Part shown: piece after piece, positions 40,545 to 49,016 of the stretch
Numbering within the stretch: position 1 is the first letter of the stretch
Layout: the number at the start of each line of letters is the position of its first letter
Assembly: GCF_032197885.1 (NCBI RefSeq)
Contig: NZ_CP134159.1
Coordinates: 2,610,725-2,674,724, forward strand
Length of the DNA: 64,000 bases
Direction: 5' to 3'
From: Levilactobacillus namurensis
Lineage (GTDB): Bacteria > Bacillota > Bacilli > Lactobacillales > Lactobacillaceae
Notes under the pieces: model-generated
What the model saw: the letters and a program-made list of their open reading frames with translations, nothing else
What the model was told of the DNA's origin: nothing
Databases searched by the model: none
Program-made: the position numbers and the translations under genes

Positions 40545-41552
40545 ATGAAGTTAATTATCCCTAAGGACTACGATCCAAAATTAGACGTGATTCAAACGCA
40601 ACAGGCGATTCGCTACATTCGGGAAACCTTTCAAGAAGAGTTCGGCAAAGAACTGAACCTGTCACGGCTGTCCGCCCCGATGTTTGTCGAAAAAGGGACG
40701 GGTCTCAACGATAATCTGAACGGCATCGAAAAGCCCGTCTCCTTCACCATGAAGGACATGCCCGGCAAGACGATCGAAATCGTGCACTCCCTGGCCAAGT
40801 GGAAACGGCTGGCCCTGAAGCGTTACGGGTTCGCCATGCACACGGGGTTGTACACCAACATGAACGCCATCCGGAAAGACGAAGACCTGGACAACATCCA
40901 CTCCATCTACGTCGACCAATGGGACTGGGAAAAGATCATCGCCAAGGATGAACGGACCACGCAGACCCTTGAGGATACCGTTCGGACCATCTTCAAGGTC
41001 ATCAAGCACATGGAACACGAAGTCTGGTACAAGTTCCCCGAAGCTGTTCACCACTTACCAGATGAAATTCACTTCGTCACCACCCAAGAACTCGAAGACG
41101 AATTCCCAACGTTGACCCCTAAGGAACGGGAAGACGCCATCACCAAGCGTTACGGCGCCGTCTTCTTGATGCAGATCGGTGGTAAGCTCAAGAGCGGCAA
41201 GCGCCACGACGGCCGGGCCCCCGACTACGATGACTGGCAACTCAACGGGGACATCCTCTTTTGGTACGAGCCCCTCCAACACGCTCTGGAAATCTCCAGC
41301 ATGGGGATCCGGGTCAGTGAAGAATCCATGAAGGCCCAATTAAAGGACGCCAACGCCGAAGACCGAGCCAAATTACCGTTCCACCAGATGTTACTGAACG
41401 GCGAACTGCCTTACACCATCGGGGGCGGAATCGGCCAATCCCGGCTCTGCATGTTATTACTAGGCAAGGCGCACGTGGGCGAAGTTCAAGCCAGCGTCTG
41501 GCCCCAAGAGATGATCGACAAGTGCTACCAACACCGGATTCAGATTCTCTAG
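40545..41552 (+). CDS. asnA: aspartate-ammonia ligase (asparagine synthetase A)
   Basis: 335 residues, the usual AsnA length, with a class II aminoacyl-tRNA-synthetase-like fold that makes asparagine from aspartate, ammonia and ATP. Diagnostic stretches are [20 protein letters not shown] near residue 40-60, [12 protein letters not shown] near 125 and the C-terminal [26 protein letters not shown] precedes ATG 40545. The Asn-specific T-box leader confirms the assignment: low charged tRNA-Asn induces the gene. It ends at the terminator inside the left direct repeat. Confidence 0.97.
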   Translation: MKLIIPKDYDPKLDVIQTQQAIRYIRETFQEEFGKELNLSRLSAPMFVEKGTGLNDNLNGIEKPVSFTMKDMPGKTIEIVHSLAKWKRLALKRYGFAMHTGLYTNMNAIRKDEDLDNIHSIYVDQWDWEKIIAKDERTTQTLEDTVRTIFKVIKHMEHEVWYKFPEAVHHLPDEIHFVTTQELEDEFPTLTPKEREDAITKRYGAVFLMQIGGKLKSGKRHDGRAPDYDDWQLNGDILFWYEPLQHALEISSMGIRVSEESMKAQLKDANAEDRAKLPFHQMLLNGELPYTIGGGIGQSRLCMLLLGKAHVGEVQASVWPQEMIDKCYQHRIQIL

Positions 41553-41608
41553 GCCCCTTGCCTAACGGTGACACTGGTTAGGCAGACCTTCCTGAAAAAG
41601 CTGAAGTC

Positions 41609-41682
41609 CAATCAAAAAATCCCGTATCACCGACGTTGGCCGGCTGAACGGGATTTTTTGATGTTCATTGAAAGATTAACGC
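41609..41682. repeat. left direct repeat containing asnA terminator
   Basis: CAATCAAAAAATCCCGT, a hairpin with ACGGGATTTTTT, then AAAGATTAACGC. The same layout recurs at 45134-45210, with different loop sequence but matching flanks. The hairpin functions as the asnA terminator. Confidence 0.6.
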
Positions 41683-41794
41683 GCTTGATGATCCTTTTAG
41701 AAGTCTATAAAAGCACTACTAAACAACGCCTTAAATCGAAGCGCTTGTCTATTCCAACATCCAAGGTTCCTAAGCACAATCGCAACATCCCAGC

Positions 41795-42178
41795 CTAATC
41801 ATTGGCCGAGATTTCCGCCTTAAAGTAAGGTGCTAAAGCTTGATTACTCTGCTGCGTCAAGTCACGTAAAGCCGCTTCACCAATAGAAGTCAGTTGGATA
41901 TACACGCCCCGTTTATCCTGCGCGCAAGCTGTCCGCTGAATAGCACCACACCCGCTTGCCTCAAGTCGCTGAATCAACCGAGACATTGCACTTTGACTTA
42001 GTCCGACTCCAACCTGTAAATCACTTAAACGTAATTTATGATCAGCCGCCTGACCCAAAAAGTACAGCACGTAAAAGTCCTTAAGAGTATACGGCGAATC
42101 AGCTAAACACTGAACTAAGTCCGTTTCAATTTTTTGATAGCGTTTAGTCAACGCTAACCAATTCATCATTGGTGTCAA
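41795..42178 (-). CDS. MarR-family transcriptional regulator
   Basis: About 127 residues. A winged HTH with LRLSDLQVGVGLSQSAMSRLIQRLE and the wing QDKRGVYIQLTSIGEAAL. Three starts are open: TTG 42244, TTG 42178 and ATG 42169. TTG 42178 has GAGG 11 bases upstream and gives an N-terminus that aligns without gaps to the paralogue at 43709 (MTPMMNWLAL against MSLIPEWLDL), so it is preferred. The gene has its own promoter covered by the ACATGCATGT operator and shares a low-G+C cassette with reductases it may control. Confidence 0.78.
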   Translation of the reverse strand: MTPMMNWLALTKRYQKIETDLVQCLADSPYTLKDFYVLYFLGQAADHKLRLSDLQVGVGLSQSAMSRLIQRLEASGCGAIQRTACAQDKRGVYIQLTSIGEAALRDLTQQSNQALAPYFKAEISAND

Positions 42179-42270
42179 AATTATCGCATCCTCATCTAAT
42201 TCTGCCCAACAATTTTCTCCAGAGTACTTCCGATTATGCTTCAAACAATCTGGTTAATTAGGCACATCCT

Positions 42271-42299
42271 ACAATACATGCATGTACATACATTGTCAA
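42271..42299 (-). promoter_or_regulatory. promoter with palindromic operator (MarR gene)
   Basis: TTGACA (42299-42294), 17-bp spacer, TATTGT (42276-42271). The spacer contains the palindrome TACATGCATGTA (42275-42286), nearly the same as that at 45043-45071. Confidence 0.72.
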
Positions 42300-42340
42300 T
42301 TTAAAAGTTTCTTGCGCCTAACGCGCGGACACCAACCAGT

Positions 42341-42994
42341 TTAATAAACAACTGACGTCGCATCCTTAGTTGAAGGATCACTAACTCCAATCGTTTCTCG
42401 AACATACAACTTAGGTTGGTGAATAATCTTTAAGATAACGTCGGCCATGCTCTTTCGTGAGCCTGATCCACCGGCAAAGGGCTGATTCTCATGATTCACA
42501 ACATAATCCAGATTATCTCGGTCATTTAACCATGCAAACCGCGCCGTAGTATAATCCAAATCCGATTGCTTCCACAATTGGTCTGCCCCATGCATCCCGC
42601 GAAGTTGTGAGCCAATCATCTGCTCATTCCACTTAATAAACACTGGATTGGGCCCCTCATGGTTAATCCCAATGGAACTAGACGTTACCACTCTAGAAAC
42701 ACCGGCCAAATGCATTGCCCGCATAATTGTCTTGGTCATCACGTTTTCAACGACATTATCGATTGTCGCTACAAAGACTAAGTCTACTCCAGTCATTGCC
42801 TGAACAAGTCGCTCTTGGTCTTCAATATCGCCCTCAATTAAAGATACTCGGGGATTTTCTGCAAGGTCTTGTAACCGCTGCTTATTGCGGAGGTACAAGG
42901 TCAATTCCACATCCTGAAATGCATCTTCCGTTAAAACCCGATTCTCAACCAGCCGTGCAATGCGCCCATTGGCACCCAAAATCAATACTTTCAT
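42341..42994 (-). CDS. NAD(P)-binding NmrA-like/SDR reductase
   Basis: 217 residues, an atypical short-chain dehydrogenase of the NmrA/YwnB type. The dinucleotide loop ILGANGRIARLV opens the protein, and VSLIEGDIEDQERLVQAM and VVTSSSIGINHEG follow, with the usual YxxxK catalytic pair not evident. Such proteins are redox sensors or reductases. GGGAGG precedes ATG 42994. It is the last gene of the four-gene operon that starts with the nitroreductase, 28 bp after the preceding reductase. Confidence 0.83.
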   Translation of the reverse strand: MKVLILGANGRIARLVENRVLTEDAFQDVELTLYLRNKQRLQDLAENPRVSLIEGDIEDQERLVQAMTGVDLVFVATIDNVVENVMTKTIMRAMHLAGVSRVVTSSSIGINHEGPNPVFIKWNEQMIGSQLRGMHGADQLWKQSDLDYTTARFAWLNDRDNLDYVVNHENQPFAGGSGSRKSMADVILKIIHQPKLYVRETIGVSDPSTKDATSVVY

Positions 42995-43022
42995 TAATAT
43001 TTTCCTCCCTTATCTTTCATGA

Positions 43023-43667
43023 TTAAACGTTAGCTACTGCGGTTTTGATTGGTACATCTCCCGATTTCATCATGATGACCTGATGAATTGTGTTGTCATG
43101 TTGTAAGATTTCAGTCAACGTCGCCGCAACGTCAGCAATTGGATTACTAGCCTCTACATCCACATCAAACGATACTCGCCCGGTTCCAGACTCCTCCGTT
43201 AAAATCGTCGGCTGTAGGATTGTGTAATCCAAACCCGATTGCGCAACGAGATAATTATCGGCAAAAAACTTAGCTGCATTATAATCATCGTGATTCGGCA
43301 AATTAATATGGTGCCATTTCTCCGGTTGCAGAGTGAAAATAGAACTAAGCATAATGAATCGGTCAATCTTATTTACCTTAGCCGCCTGCATCATTTTAAC
43401 CGCACCTAACGCATCCGTCTGCAATAAATCTTGCCCACGTGATCCAGCAACAAAGTAAATAGCCGCAAGATCTTGACCAAGCGCTGTGGCAATCTCTGCC
43501 ACTGAAGCGTGCAAGTCTAACTTAATTGGCGTCACTCCGTTCATTTTAATAATCTTTTCCGGAGATCTCGCTCCCGCGACCACATCAAAATTATTTCTAA
43601 CAAGGTCCTTAATTAGTTCAGTCGCCACTCGACCATTACCACCCGCAATAAATACCTTTTTCGTCAT
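43023..43667 (-). CDS. NAD(P)-binding NmrA-like/SDR reductase (second)
   Basis: 214 residues with the N-terminal dinucleotide-binding VFIAGGNGRVATELI, then IYFVAGSRGQDLLQTD and RFIMLSSIF. It is a paralogue of the next downstream gene only at the level of fold. AGAAGG lies eight bases before ATG 43667. It sits 41 bp downstream of a MarR gene in the same operon. Substrate unknown; a quinone or aldehyde stress role is inferred from the neighbours. Confidence 0.82.
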   Translation of the reverse strand: MTKKVFIAGGNGRVATELIKDLVRNNFDVVAGARSPEKIIKMNGVTPIKLDLHASVAEIATALGQDLAAIYFVAGSRGQDLLQTDALGAVKMMQAAKVNKIDRFIMLSSIFTLQPEKWHHINLPNHDDYNAAKFFADNYLVAQSGLDYTILQPTILTEESGTGRVSFDVDVEASNPIADVAATLTEILQHDNTIHQVIMMKSGDVPIKTAVANV

Positions 43668-43708
43668 AACTTTTACCTTCTTCCTTGAATTGTCACTTTT
43701 ACGTTTGG

Positions 43709-44113
43709 TTAATCTAGCATCAAGGCTTCTGCTAAAACCAAATTCGATTGTCCAGCCGATTCAAGATAGGGCGTTAAAGTCCGCTCAACCTGTTGCGTTA
43801 AAGTTTTCAAAACGGCTTGCCCAGCTACGGTCAACTGGACACTCGCCTCTTGTTGCTCATTAGTCACCGATTGAATGACATCCGGCGACCGAGCCTTCAA
43901 CTGCCGAATAAGGTGTAACAGGGTACTTGCACTCACCCCCACCCGCATTTGCAAGTCAGTCAACCGTAACTGCTGATTTTTCGCCTGACTTAAAAAATAG
44001 AGGACACAGTAATCCTTAACCGTATAAGCGGAGCCCGCCAAACTTTGCGTCAGAGCTGTCGAAATTCTTTGATAACGGTCTGCCAAATCCAACCACTCCG
44101 GTATCAATGACAT
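43709..44113 (-). CDS. MarR-family transcriptional regulator (paralogue)
   Basis: 134 residues, clearly related to the MarR protein at 41795 across its length (YTVKDYCVLYFLSQAKNQQLRLTDLQ against YTLKDFYVLYFLGQAADHKLRL...). The recognition helix reads VGVSASTLLHLIRQLKA; the wing is less well conserved (NEQQEASVQLTVAG, lacking the usual DxR), so DNA binding may differ. GGGGG precedes the ATG. It lies between the nitroreductase and the first NmrA-like gene, so the operon encodes its own regulator. Confidence 0.82.
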   Translation of the reverse strand: MSLIPEWLDLADRYQRISTALTQSLAGSAYTVKDYCVLYFLSQAKNQQLRLTDLQMRVGVSASTLLHLIRQLKARSPDVIQSVTNEQQEASVQLTVAGQAVLKTLTQQVERTLTPYLESAGQSNLVLAEALMLD

Positions 44114-44132
44114 ATAAGGTCCCCCTTTAATC

Positions 44133-44774
44133 CTAATCTTGAATCGTTAAAAAGCTCTCAGAATCATTCCGATCACTCGTGAATTCATTAATCTTGTTGT
44201 CAGCACGGTAGCCTAGGCCAATCCCCATCACAATCATTTGAGAATCTGGAATTGGCATGAATCGACGAATGTCATCTGGATACTTAATGATTTCATATGC
44301 TGGCATTGAATCGATACCCATCTCCGCAGCCGTCGTCATAATGGCCTGACTAAAGGCGCCAATATCATAGACTGACCATACCGGAGCAACCTGATCCAGC
44401 GTTAAGTAAACCACTGCTGGCGCATTGTACAATGTTGTCTGCGCATTATCTTGGTCGGAAAGTTTCTCAACCATCGCATAAGTGGAAAAATCCGTTATCC
44501 AATGGTTAATGTTTTGTTGTGGCCGAGGTGACCATTGATCACGGTGTCTAGCATTCAGGTCCGCATGACCGGGAATCCGCCGTTGGGCCTTTTTATGGTG
44601 ATTAAATCGAATCTGCTCAAGTGTTTCACCTGTAGCGATAAAAACTCGCCATGGTTGTGAATTAGCCCAGGAAGGTGTCGCATTAGCTGCATTTTGAATA
44701 ATTTGAGTCAAGGTTCCCTTGTCGAGTGGCTTCTCCCTAAAATTACGAATAGAACGCCTAACAATTTTTGTCAT
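44133..44774 (-). CDS. nitroreductase-family FMN oxidoreductase
   Basis: 213 residues of the nitroreductase fold: the basic N-terminal RRSIRNFREKPL, SWANSQPWRVFIATG for FMN contact, DIGAFSQAIMTTAAEMGIDSM in the middle and MGIGLGYRADNKIN near the end. It reduces nitro compounds, quinones or enones with NAD(P)H. The frame is open 20 codons further upstream, but ATG 44774 is preceded by GGAGGG. First gene of the cassette operon, transcribed from an operator-bearing promoter 270 bp upstream. Confidence 0.87.
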   Translation of the reverse strand: MTKIVRRSIRNFREKPLDKGTLTQIIQNAANATPSWANSQPWRVFIATGETLEQIRFNHHKKAQRRIPGHADLNARHRDQWSPRPQQNINHWITDFSTYAMVEKLSDQDNAQTTLYNAPAVVYLTLDQVAPVWSVYDIGAFSQAIMTTAAEMGIDSMPAYEIIKYPDDIRRFMPIPDSQMIVMGIGLGYRADNKINEFTSDRNDSESFLTIQD

Positions 44775-44818
44775 TAAATTAACCCTCCGTTTTAGCAATA
44801 ATTTCATTAGCAGACATA

Positions 44819-44835
44819 ATGCATGTGCATGCATG
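44819..44835. promoter_or_regulatory. second operator-like palindrome in the nitroreductase leader
   Basis: ATGCATGTGCATGCATG shares the ATGCATGT core with the MarR-cassette operators at 42275 and 45043. It lies 45 bp upstream of the nitroreductase start. Confidence 0.5.
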
Positions 44836-45042
44836 TTCTTTAGTAACTCACTACTCGTTGAATTAAGCCAAATCGCATTAGCCCTTATAGAACGCTAGCA
44901 TCTTAGAACAACTGCGCACATGCACGTATCATTAGAAAACAACGTATCCCTTTAAAGTCTTATCTGCTTCATCAGCCAATCTCGATTCGGCAATATCGCT
45001 TAACTAGCGATTGCAGAACGCGACCAACCGGGAATGTTTGCA

Positions 45043-45071
45043 ATGATACATGTGCATACATGTATTGTCAA
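45043..45071 (-). promoter_or_regulatory. promoter with palindromic operator (nitroreductase operon)
   Basis: TTGACA (45071-45066), 17-bp spacer, TATCAT (45048-45043). The spacer ACATGTATGCACATG is palindromic and matches the spacer palindrome of the MarR promoter at 42271-42299. Confidence 0.72.
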
Positions 45072-45133
45072 ATAAAGAACCTCTTATTCCTTAGAGATTT
45101 TACTAGATTTCCCCGTTATTTAATTTTCAGCCT

Positions 45134-45210
45134 CAATCAAAAATCCCGTCCGACCGGTTTTGAAGAACCGCTTGGACGGGATTTTTGTCTATTCGTTAAA
45201 AGATTGACGC
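45134..45210. repeat. right direct repeat containing a terminator
   Basis: CAATCAAAAATCCCGTCC, hairpin with GGACGGGATTTTT, then AAAGATTGACGC. It mirrors the element at 41609-41682 and bounds the low-G+C cassette. The hairpin can terminate leftward transcripts from the interrupted permease gene. Confidence 0.6.
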
Positions 45211-45554
45211 CCAGAGAGGAGACCGCTGTTCAGACGGTCACCGGTCACCTCCTGGAAATCACCCTAAGTCTCATCTACCAATTGGGGAGTTCATCGTGAC
45301 TTAGGACTTGAATCAAGCTGGTCGACCCATCAGCCCGTCAGCCTCGCCGTTTCCGCAACTTTGGTTGGTGCGCTGAATTGGGGTTCAGGCACCGACTAGG
45401 AGGGACGCCAAAATCACCCGACTGGGCTAAAGCTAATGGGACCGTTCAGGCTTAACTCTAAGGCCAGTTTACCTAACCGATGTAGATTATCGATAAACTT
45501 TTGGTAATGATTTCGCCAATGAAACATTTTGTTTATTATGGAACCGATTACGCC
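45211..45554. other. geneless region with several hairpins
   Basis: No gene seen. Strong hairpins are GACCG/CGGTC with AGGAG/CTCCT around it (about 45215-45252), CTAAGTC/GACTTAG (about 45264-45305), and TTGGTGC-CTGAA with TTCAG-GCACCGA (45365-45395). The order is reminiscent of the 150-bp structured repeats elsewhere in the window, but the match is not convincing. Confidence 0.4.
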
Positions 45555-46658
45555 CTAGCGTAACCAGAACCACCCTAAGCTTCCCAGTAGCAAGAGGCCC
45601 AGCGCATTGAGCACCGTAAACAGTTTGAAAAACGGCCGGACGGCATCCCGCTCGCCTAAGGCTAGGAGTTGCTTTAGGGTCAACAGATTCGCCAGTGACG
45701 CGACCAGGGTCCCCAGACCGCCAACGTTTACGCCCCAGAACAGGGCCGTCGCGTGGGACGTAAACGGCGCGAGTAGGACGGTCGCCGGGACGTTACTGAT
45801 GAATTGACTGGCGACCAAGCTGGTCAGGTACACCATGTGCGGCGTCCGCATCAGTCGCTACATCCCCGCAATCACCTGCGGGTTATGACTGATGGCGCTG
45901 ACCAGAATAAAGAAGCAGATGAAGGTCAACAGGAGACCGTAATCCACCCGCTGGACGGCCCGGCGATCCAGTAAGAGGCCGCCGATGACGGCGACCAGCG
46001 TCACCCACCCCAGCGGTAGGACCCGAAAGACCCCTAGGAGGACCAGGCCAAACAGGCCCAACGCCAGGCTGATGGCCACCGGATGGTCCGGAATCTGACG
46101 GACCGGCGGCGTCACGATTGGCCGCGGACGCGCCAGATAGGTCAGACCTAACATGACCAGAACGCCCCCGACCAGTAACGGACTAGATAAGCGAAAGAAC
46201 GCACCCGCCGATAACTGGTAGTGGGCGAACAGGTATAAGTTCTGGGGGTTGCCGAACGGGGTAAAGGCGCTGCCCAGGTTGGCTGCCATGACCACCAGCA
46301 CGGCAGGTAACGCCAACGCCATTTTCTGTTGGCGAGCCACCAAGACCAGCATGGGCAGTAACGTTAAGATTGTCACGTCGTTGGTCAGGACCATCGCCCC
46401 CGTAAAAGCCAGTCCGGTGAACAGTTGTACCACCTGGCGTTGCGTGCTGGTCACGGCCAACAAGCGATTGCTGAGGGCGTCTAAGACCTGCAGCCGATTC
46501 AACAGTTGCACGCAGATCATCAGCGCCAGCAGGGCCAGTATGGTCGACCAATCCACCGCGTCCGCCGTGGGTCGGCCCACGAATAGGCTCAACAGGGCCG
46601 CCCCTAAAGCAATCCCCAGAATTTTGTCATGCAGCAAGCGCTGCCCGATGTCTTGCAT
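45555..46658 (-). pseudogene. ArsB/SLC13-type anion permease interrupted by an in-frame amber codon
   Basis: Two reading frames in the same phase form one polytopic permease: the upstream part (266 residues, nine or so membrane segments, with FTGAMVLTNDVTILTLLPM and MAANLGSAFTPFGNPQNLYL) ends at TAG (45860-45858). After CGA and CTG the frame continues for 98 residues with LTSLVASQFISNVPATVLLAPF, the typical second half-repeat of this superfamily (NxP motif). Replacing the TAG by a sense codon, for instance CAG, gives an uninterrupted protein of about 367 residues. It is therefore a recent nonsense mutation, a sequencing error or, less likely, a readthrough gene. Confidence 0.8.
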
Positions 46659-46692
46659 GTCATCAATCCTTCCTCCTTGAAGTCCCCAAAGT

Positions 46693-46730
46693 AAAAGCCG
46701 ATAACCCCGCCGCGGTTATCGGCTTTTTTT
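46693..46730. terminator. bidirectional terminator
   Basis: AAAAGCCGATAACC pairs with GGTTATCGGCTTTT, with A and T runs outside. Confidence 0.88.
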
Positions 46731-46749
46731 ACGTATGCGCTGGTGACAC

Positions 46750-47574
46750 TTAAGCGACTAAGGTCGCCAGAACGTCCAAGACGCCCTCCGCGTTGTTGGT
46801 GCCGGCATGGTGCGCGACCTGCGCCTTCACGTGGTCCGTGGCGTTAGCCATCGCGTAGCCGTGCGGCGTCAGAGTCAACATACTTAAGTCGTTTTCATTA
46901 TCTCCGAAGGTCATGAGTTCGTCGTCCGCAACGTCGTACCGGGCCTGTAAGTGGCGCAATCCGGCGGCCTTGTTGACGCTACCCTCGCTGATCAGTTCCG
47001 TGTTGTACCCGGAGGTCTGACTGCCCAGGCCCGCCGGCAGGGCCTGCCGCAACGTTTGTAACGCGGCCCCGAAATCAACGCCTGGTTGGAAGGTGACGCC
47101 GATGCTAGTCACTTGGTCCTGGAGCCGCTCGGGCGTGATGGTGGCTAAGCTAGGTACCTTCAACAGGTGGTCATAGTACCGGTGGGTCAGCTCGTAAGCA
47201 GCCGGTGTGATCTGGTCATCCACGTAAGCGGACTTGAGGCCAGCCACCAGGTGTTCGGCGATGTCGCTAGGCGCGAATTGCTGATGAATCACGTCTAGGG
47301 TCGCCGCGACCGCTTCAGCGGGCATGGCCGTGACCGACAACAGGTCCCCGTTACTGTGGACCACGGCCCCGTTTTGCGAGACAAAGTCCATCTGATCTTG
47401 GAACTGCTCGAACTGGGTCTGGAGTCGTTGGTACTGTGAGCCGCTGGCCGCGACCACGTGAATCCCCTTCGCCCGCAGTTTCGTCAATAATTCCGCAAAC
47501 CGGGCATGGTTATAGGTGTTTTGGTCATTCAGAAAGGTGCCGTCCATGTCAAACGCCACGAGTTTAATCGTCAT
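46750..47574 (-). CDS. Cof-type HAD-superfamily phosphatase
   Basis: 274 residues with HAD motif I VAFDMDGTFLND (Asp9 nucleophile, Asp11 acid/base), motif II VVAASGSQYQR, the conserved Lys region and motif IV FGDNENDLSML. A cap domain of the Cof/YidA type occupies the middle. It probably dephosphorylates a sugar phosphate or flavin precursor; the substrate is unknown. GGAGG lies upstream of the ATG. It is transcribed leftward, downstream of an MFS gene, but separated from it by a terminator. Confidence 0.9.
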   Translation of the reverse strand: MTIKLVAFDMDGTFLNDQNTYNHARFAELLTKLRAKGIHVVAASGSQYQRLQTQFEQFQDQMDFVSQNGAVVHSNGDLLSVTAMPAEAVAATLDVIHQQFAPSDIAEHLVAGLKSAYVDDQITPAAYELTHRYYDHLLKVPSLATITPERLQDQVTSIGVTFQPGVDFGAALQTLRQALPAGLGSQTSGYNTELISEGSVNKAAGLRHLQARYDVADDELMTFGDNENDLSMLTLTPHGYAMANATDHVKAQVAHHAGTNNAEGVLDVLATLVA

Positions 47575-47633
47575 TAAGCAGTTCCTCCTTCAGTAAAGTC
47601 AACTTAGCATACCACAAATCATCCATAAAACGT

Positions 47634-47669
47634 AACGGGACCCCACAATTTCTGCGGTGTCCCGTTAAT
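47634..47669 (-). terminator. terminator of the MFS exporter gene
   Basis: AACGGGAC pairs with GTCCCGTT, abutting the stop codon of the MFS gene. Confidence 0.75.
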
Positions 47670-48872
47670 TTACGCTGCATCTTGATGAATACTCTCCGGC
47701 TCGCCCAGCACCCAATGGCTGACCAGTGCAAGTATCAGGAAGGCTAACGCCACCCCGCAAACGCCGGTCCAACCGGCATGGCTCCAGGCCCAAGTCGCTG
47801 ACAGGGTTCCTAGCGACCCGCCTAAGAAGTAGCTAAACATGAAAACGGAGTTGTTCCGGCTGCTTTCTTTGCGGTTCAAAGACTGGACGATGGCCTGGTT
47901 AGAGACCTGGCTGAACTGGGTCCCCAGGTCAAGCAGGACAATCCCCACGATGAGGCCCACCAGCCAAAAGCCAATCAACCAGAAAATCACGAAGGCCACT
48001 CCGGAGAAGACCATGCTCAGGCCCACCGTCAGTCGTGGCGACCGCTGATCAACTAGGTTACCAATCCACGGCGCTGCCAAGACCCCGGCAATCCCCAGCA
48101 AGCCTAACAGGCCGGCCACGTTACTGCCCAAGTGGTATTGCGTCGCCAGGTAGAAGGCCAGCGTGGACCACAGGACGTTCGACATCCCAAACATGCAGAA
48201 GCCATTGATGGCTGCTCCTCGCAGGGCGCGTTGCCGGGCAAACAACCGGGGCAACGTCTGAATCACCGGCCAATACCGCAATTCTTGATGGCCCCGTGCA
48301 TCGTGCGGTAAGTACGCGTGCACGATGATCAAGAAGACCAGGTCAATGACCGCCGCAATCAGGTAAATGTCCTGCCAGGGCATGATGCTCCCCAGTAAGC
48401 CACTAAACGACCGCGATAACAGGATTCCCGTCAACAAGCCACTCAAGACGATTCCCAACACTTTCCCCCGCTGGAGACTAGGTGCTAGGTAGCCCGCATA
48501 GGGGATGATAATCTGCGGGGCGACCGACGTAATGCCGACTAGGGTCGTTGCCACCGCAAAGACGCCGGCATTCGGAGCCCAAAAGGCCAACAGAAGTGAT
48601 CCAATTGAGAGCACCATCATGAACTGAATCAGGTGGTACCGGTCGAAGATATCCCCTAGGGGAACGATCAGCAGCAGGCCGAACGCATACCCTAACTGGG
48701 TGACCATGGCCAAGGCTTCCACCACGGACTTCGCTAAACCAAAGTCCGTGGCAATCAGGTTTTCGATAGGTTGAATGAAGTTCAGGTTGGCCACGATGAC
48801 TCCCGTGACCACCGCCATTAACAGAATCGTTTTCCGTGACAACGTTGGCGTTGTCGTCTCTTTCTCTTTCAC
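47670..48872 (-). CDS. MFS transporter, drug/sugar-efflux type
   Basis: 400 residues, about twelve membrane segments. The loop between segments 2 and 3 reads PLGDIFDRYHLIQF, the GDxxDR motif A of the major facilitator superfamily. The sequence resembles single-component exporters of the YceL/YdhC style, and the substrate cannot be inferred. An upstream TTG is only three bases from the GGGAGG site, so GTG 48872, eight bases from it, is preferred. The gene ends at a hairpin that touches its stop codon. Confidence 0.85.
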   Translation of the reverse strand: MKEKETTTPTLSRKTILLMAVVTGVIVANLNFIQPIENLIATDFGLAKSVVEALAMVTQLGYAFGLLLIVPLGDIFDRYHLIQFMMVLSIGSLLLAFWAPNAGVFAVATTLVGITSVAPQIIIPYAGYLAPSLQRGKVLGIVLSGLLTGILLSRSFSGLLGSIMPWQDIYLIAAVIDLVFLIIVHAYLPHDARGHQELRYWPVIQTLPRLFARQRALRGAAINGFCMFGMSNVLWSTLAFYLATQYHLGSNVAGLLGLLGIAGVLAAPWIGNLVDQRSPRLTVGLSMVFSGVAFVIFWLIGFWLVGLIVGIVLLDLGTQFSQVSNQAIVQSLNRKESSRNNSVFMFSYFLGGSLGTLSATWAWSHAGWTGVCGVALAFLILALVSHWVLGEPESIHQDAA

Positions 48873-48922
48873 ACACAAAACCTCCCAATTATTAGTTTAG
48901 GCGTTTGGGGCGGAAAAGAAAA

Positions 48923-48967
48923 CCGGCTAATGGATTCGGCCTACATGGCCCAGTCATTAGCCGGCTG
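48923..48967. terminator. hairpin upstream of MFS gene
   Basis: CCGGCTAATG pairs with CATTAGCCGG over a 23-nt loop. No strong T tract follows on either strand, so it is a weak terminator or a regulatory hairpin. Confidence 0.45.
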
Positions 48968-48970
48968 TTC

Positions 48971-49002
48971 AAAAAAGGCTAGTTCCCCAAATGAGAACTA
49001 GC
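48971..49002 (-). terminator. terminator of the HsdS-like gene
   Basis: GGCTAGTTC (48977-48985) pairs with GAACTAGCC (48994-49002). On the minus strand six T residues follow. Confidence 0.88.
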
Positions 49003-49016
49003 CGTTAAGTCAACGC

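Noticed and set aside
41568..41798. 76-codon plus-strand frame after asnA
   Set aside because: It spans the asnA terminator and the direct repeat and has no start signals.
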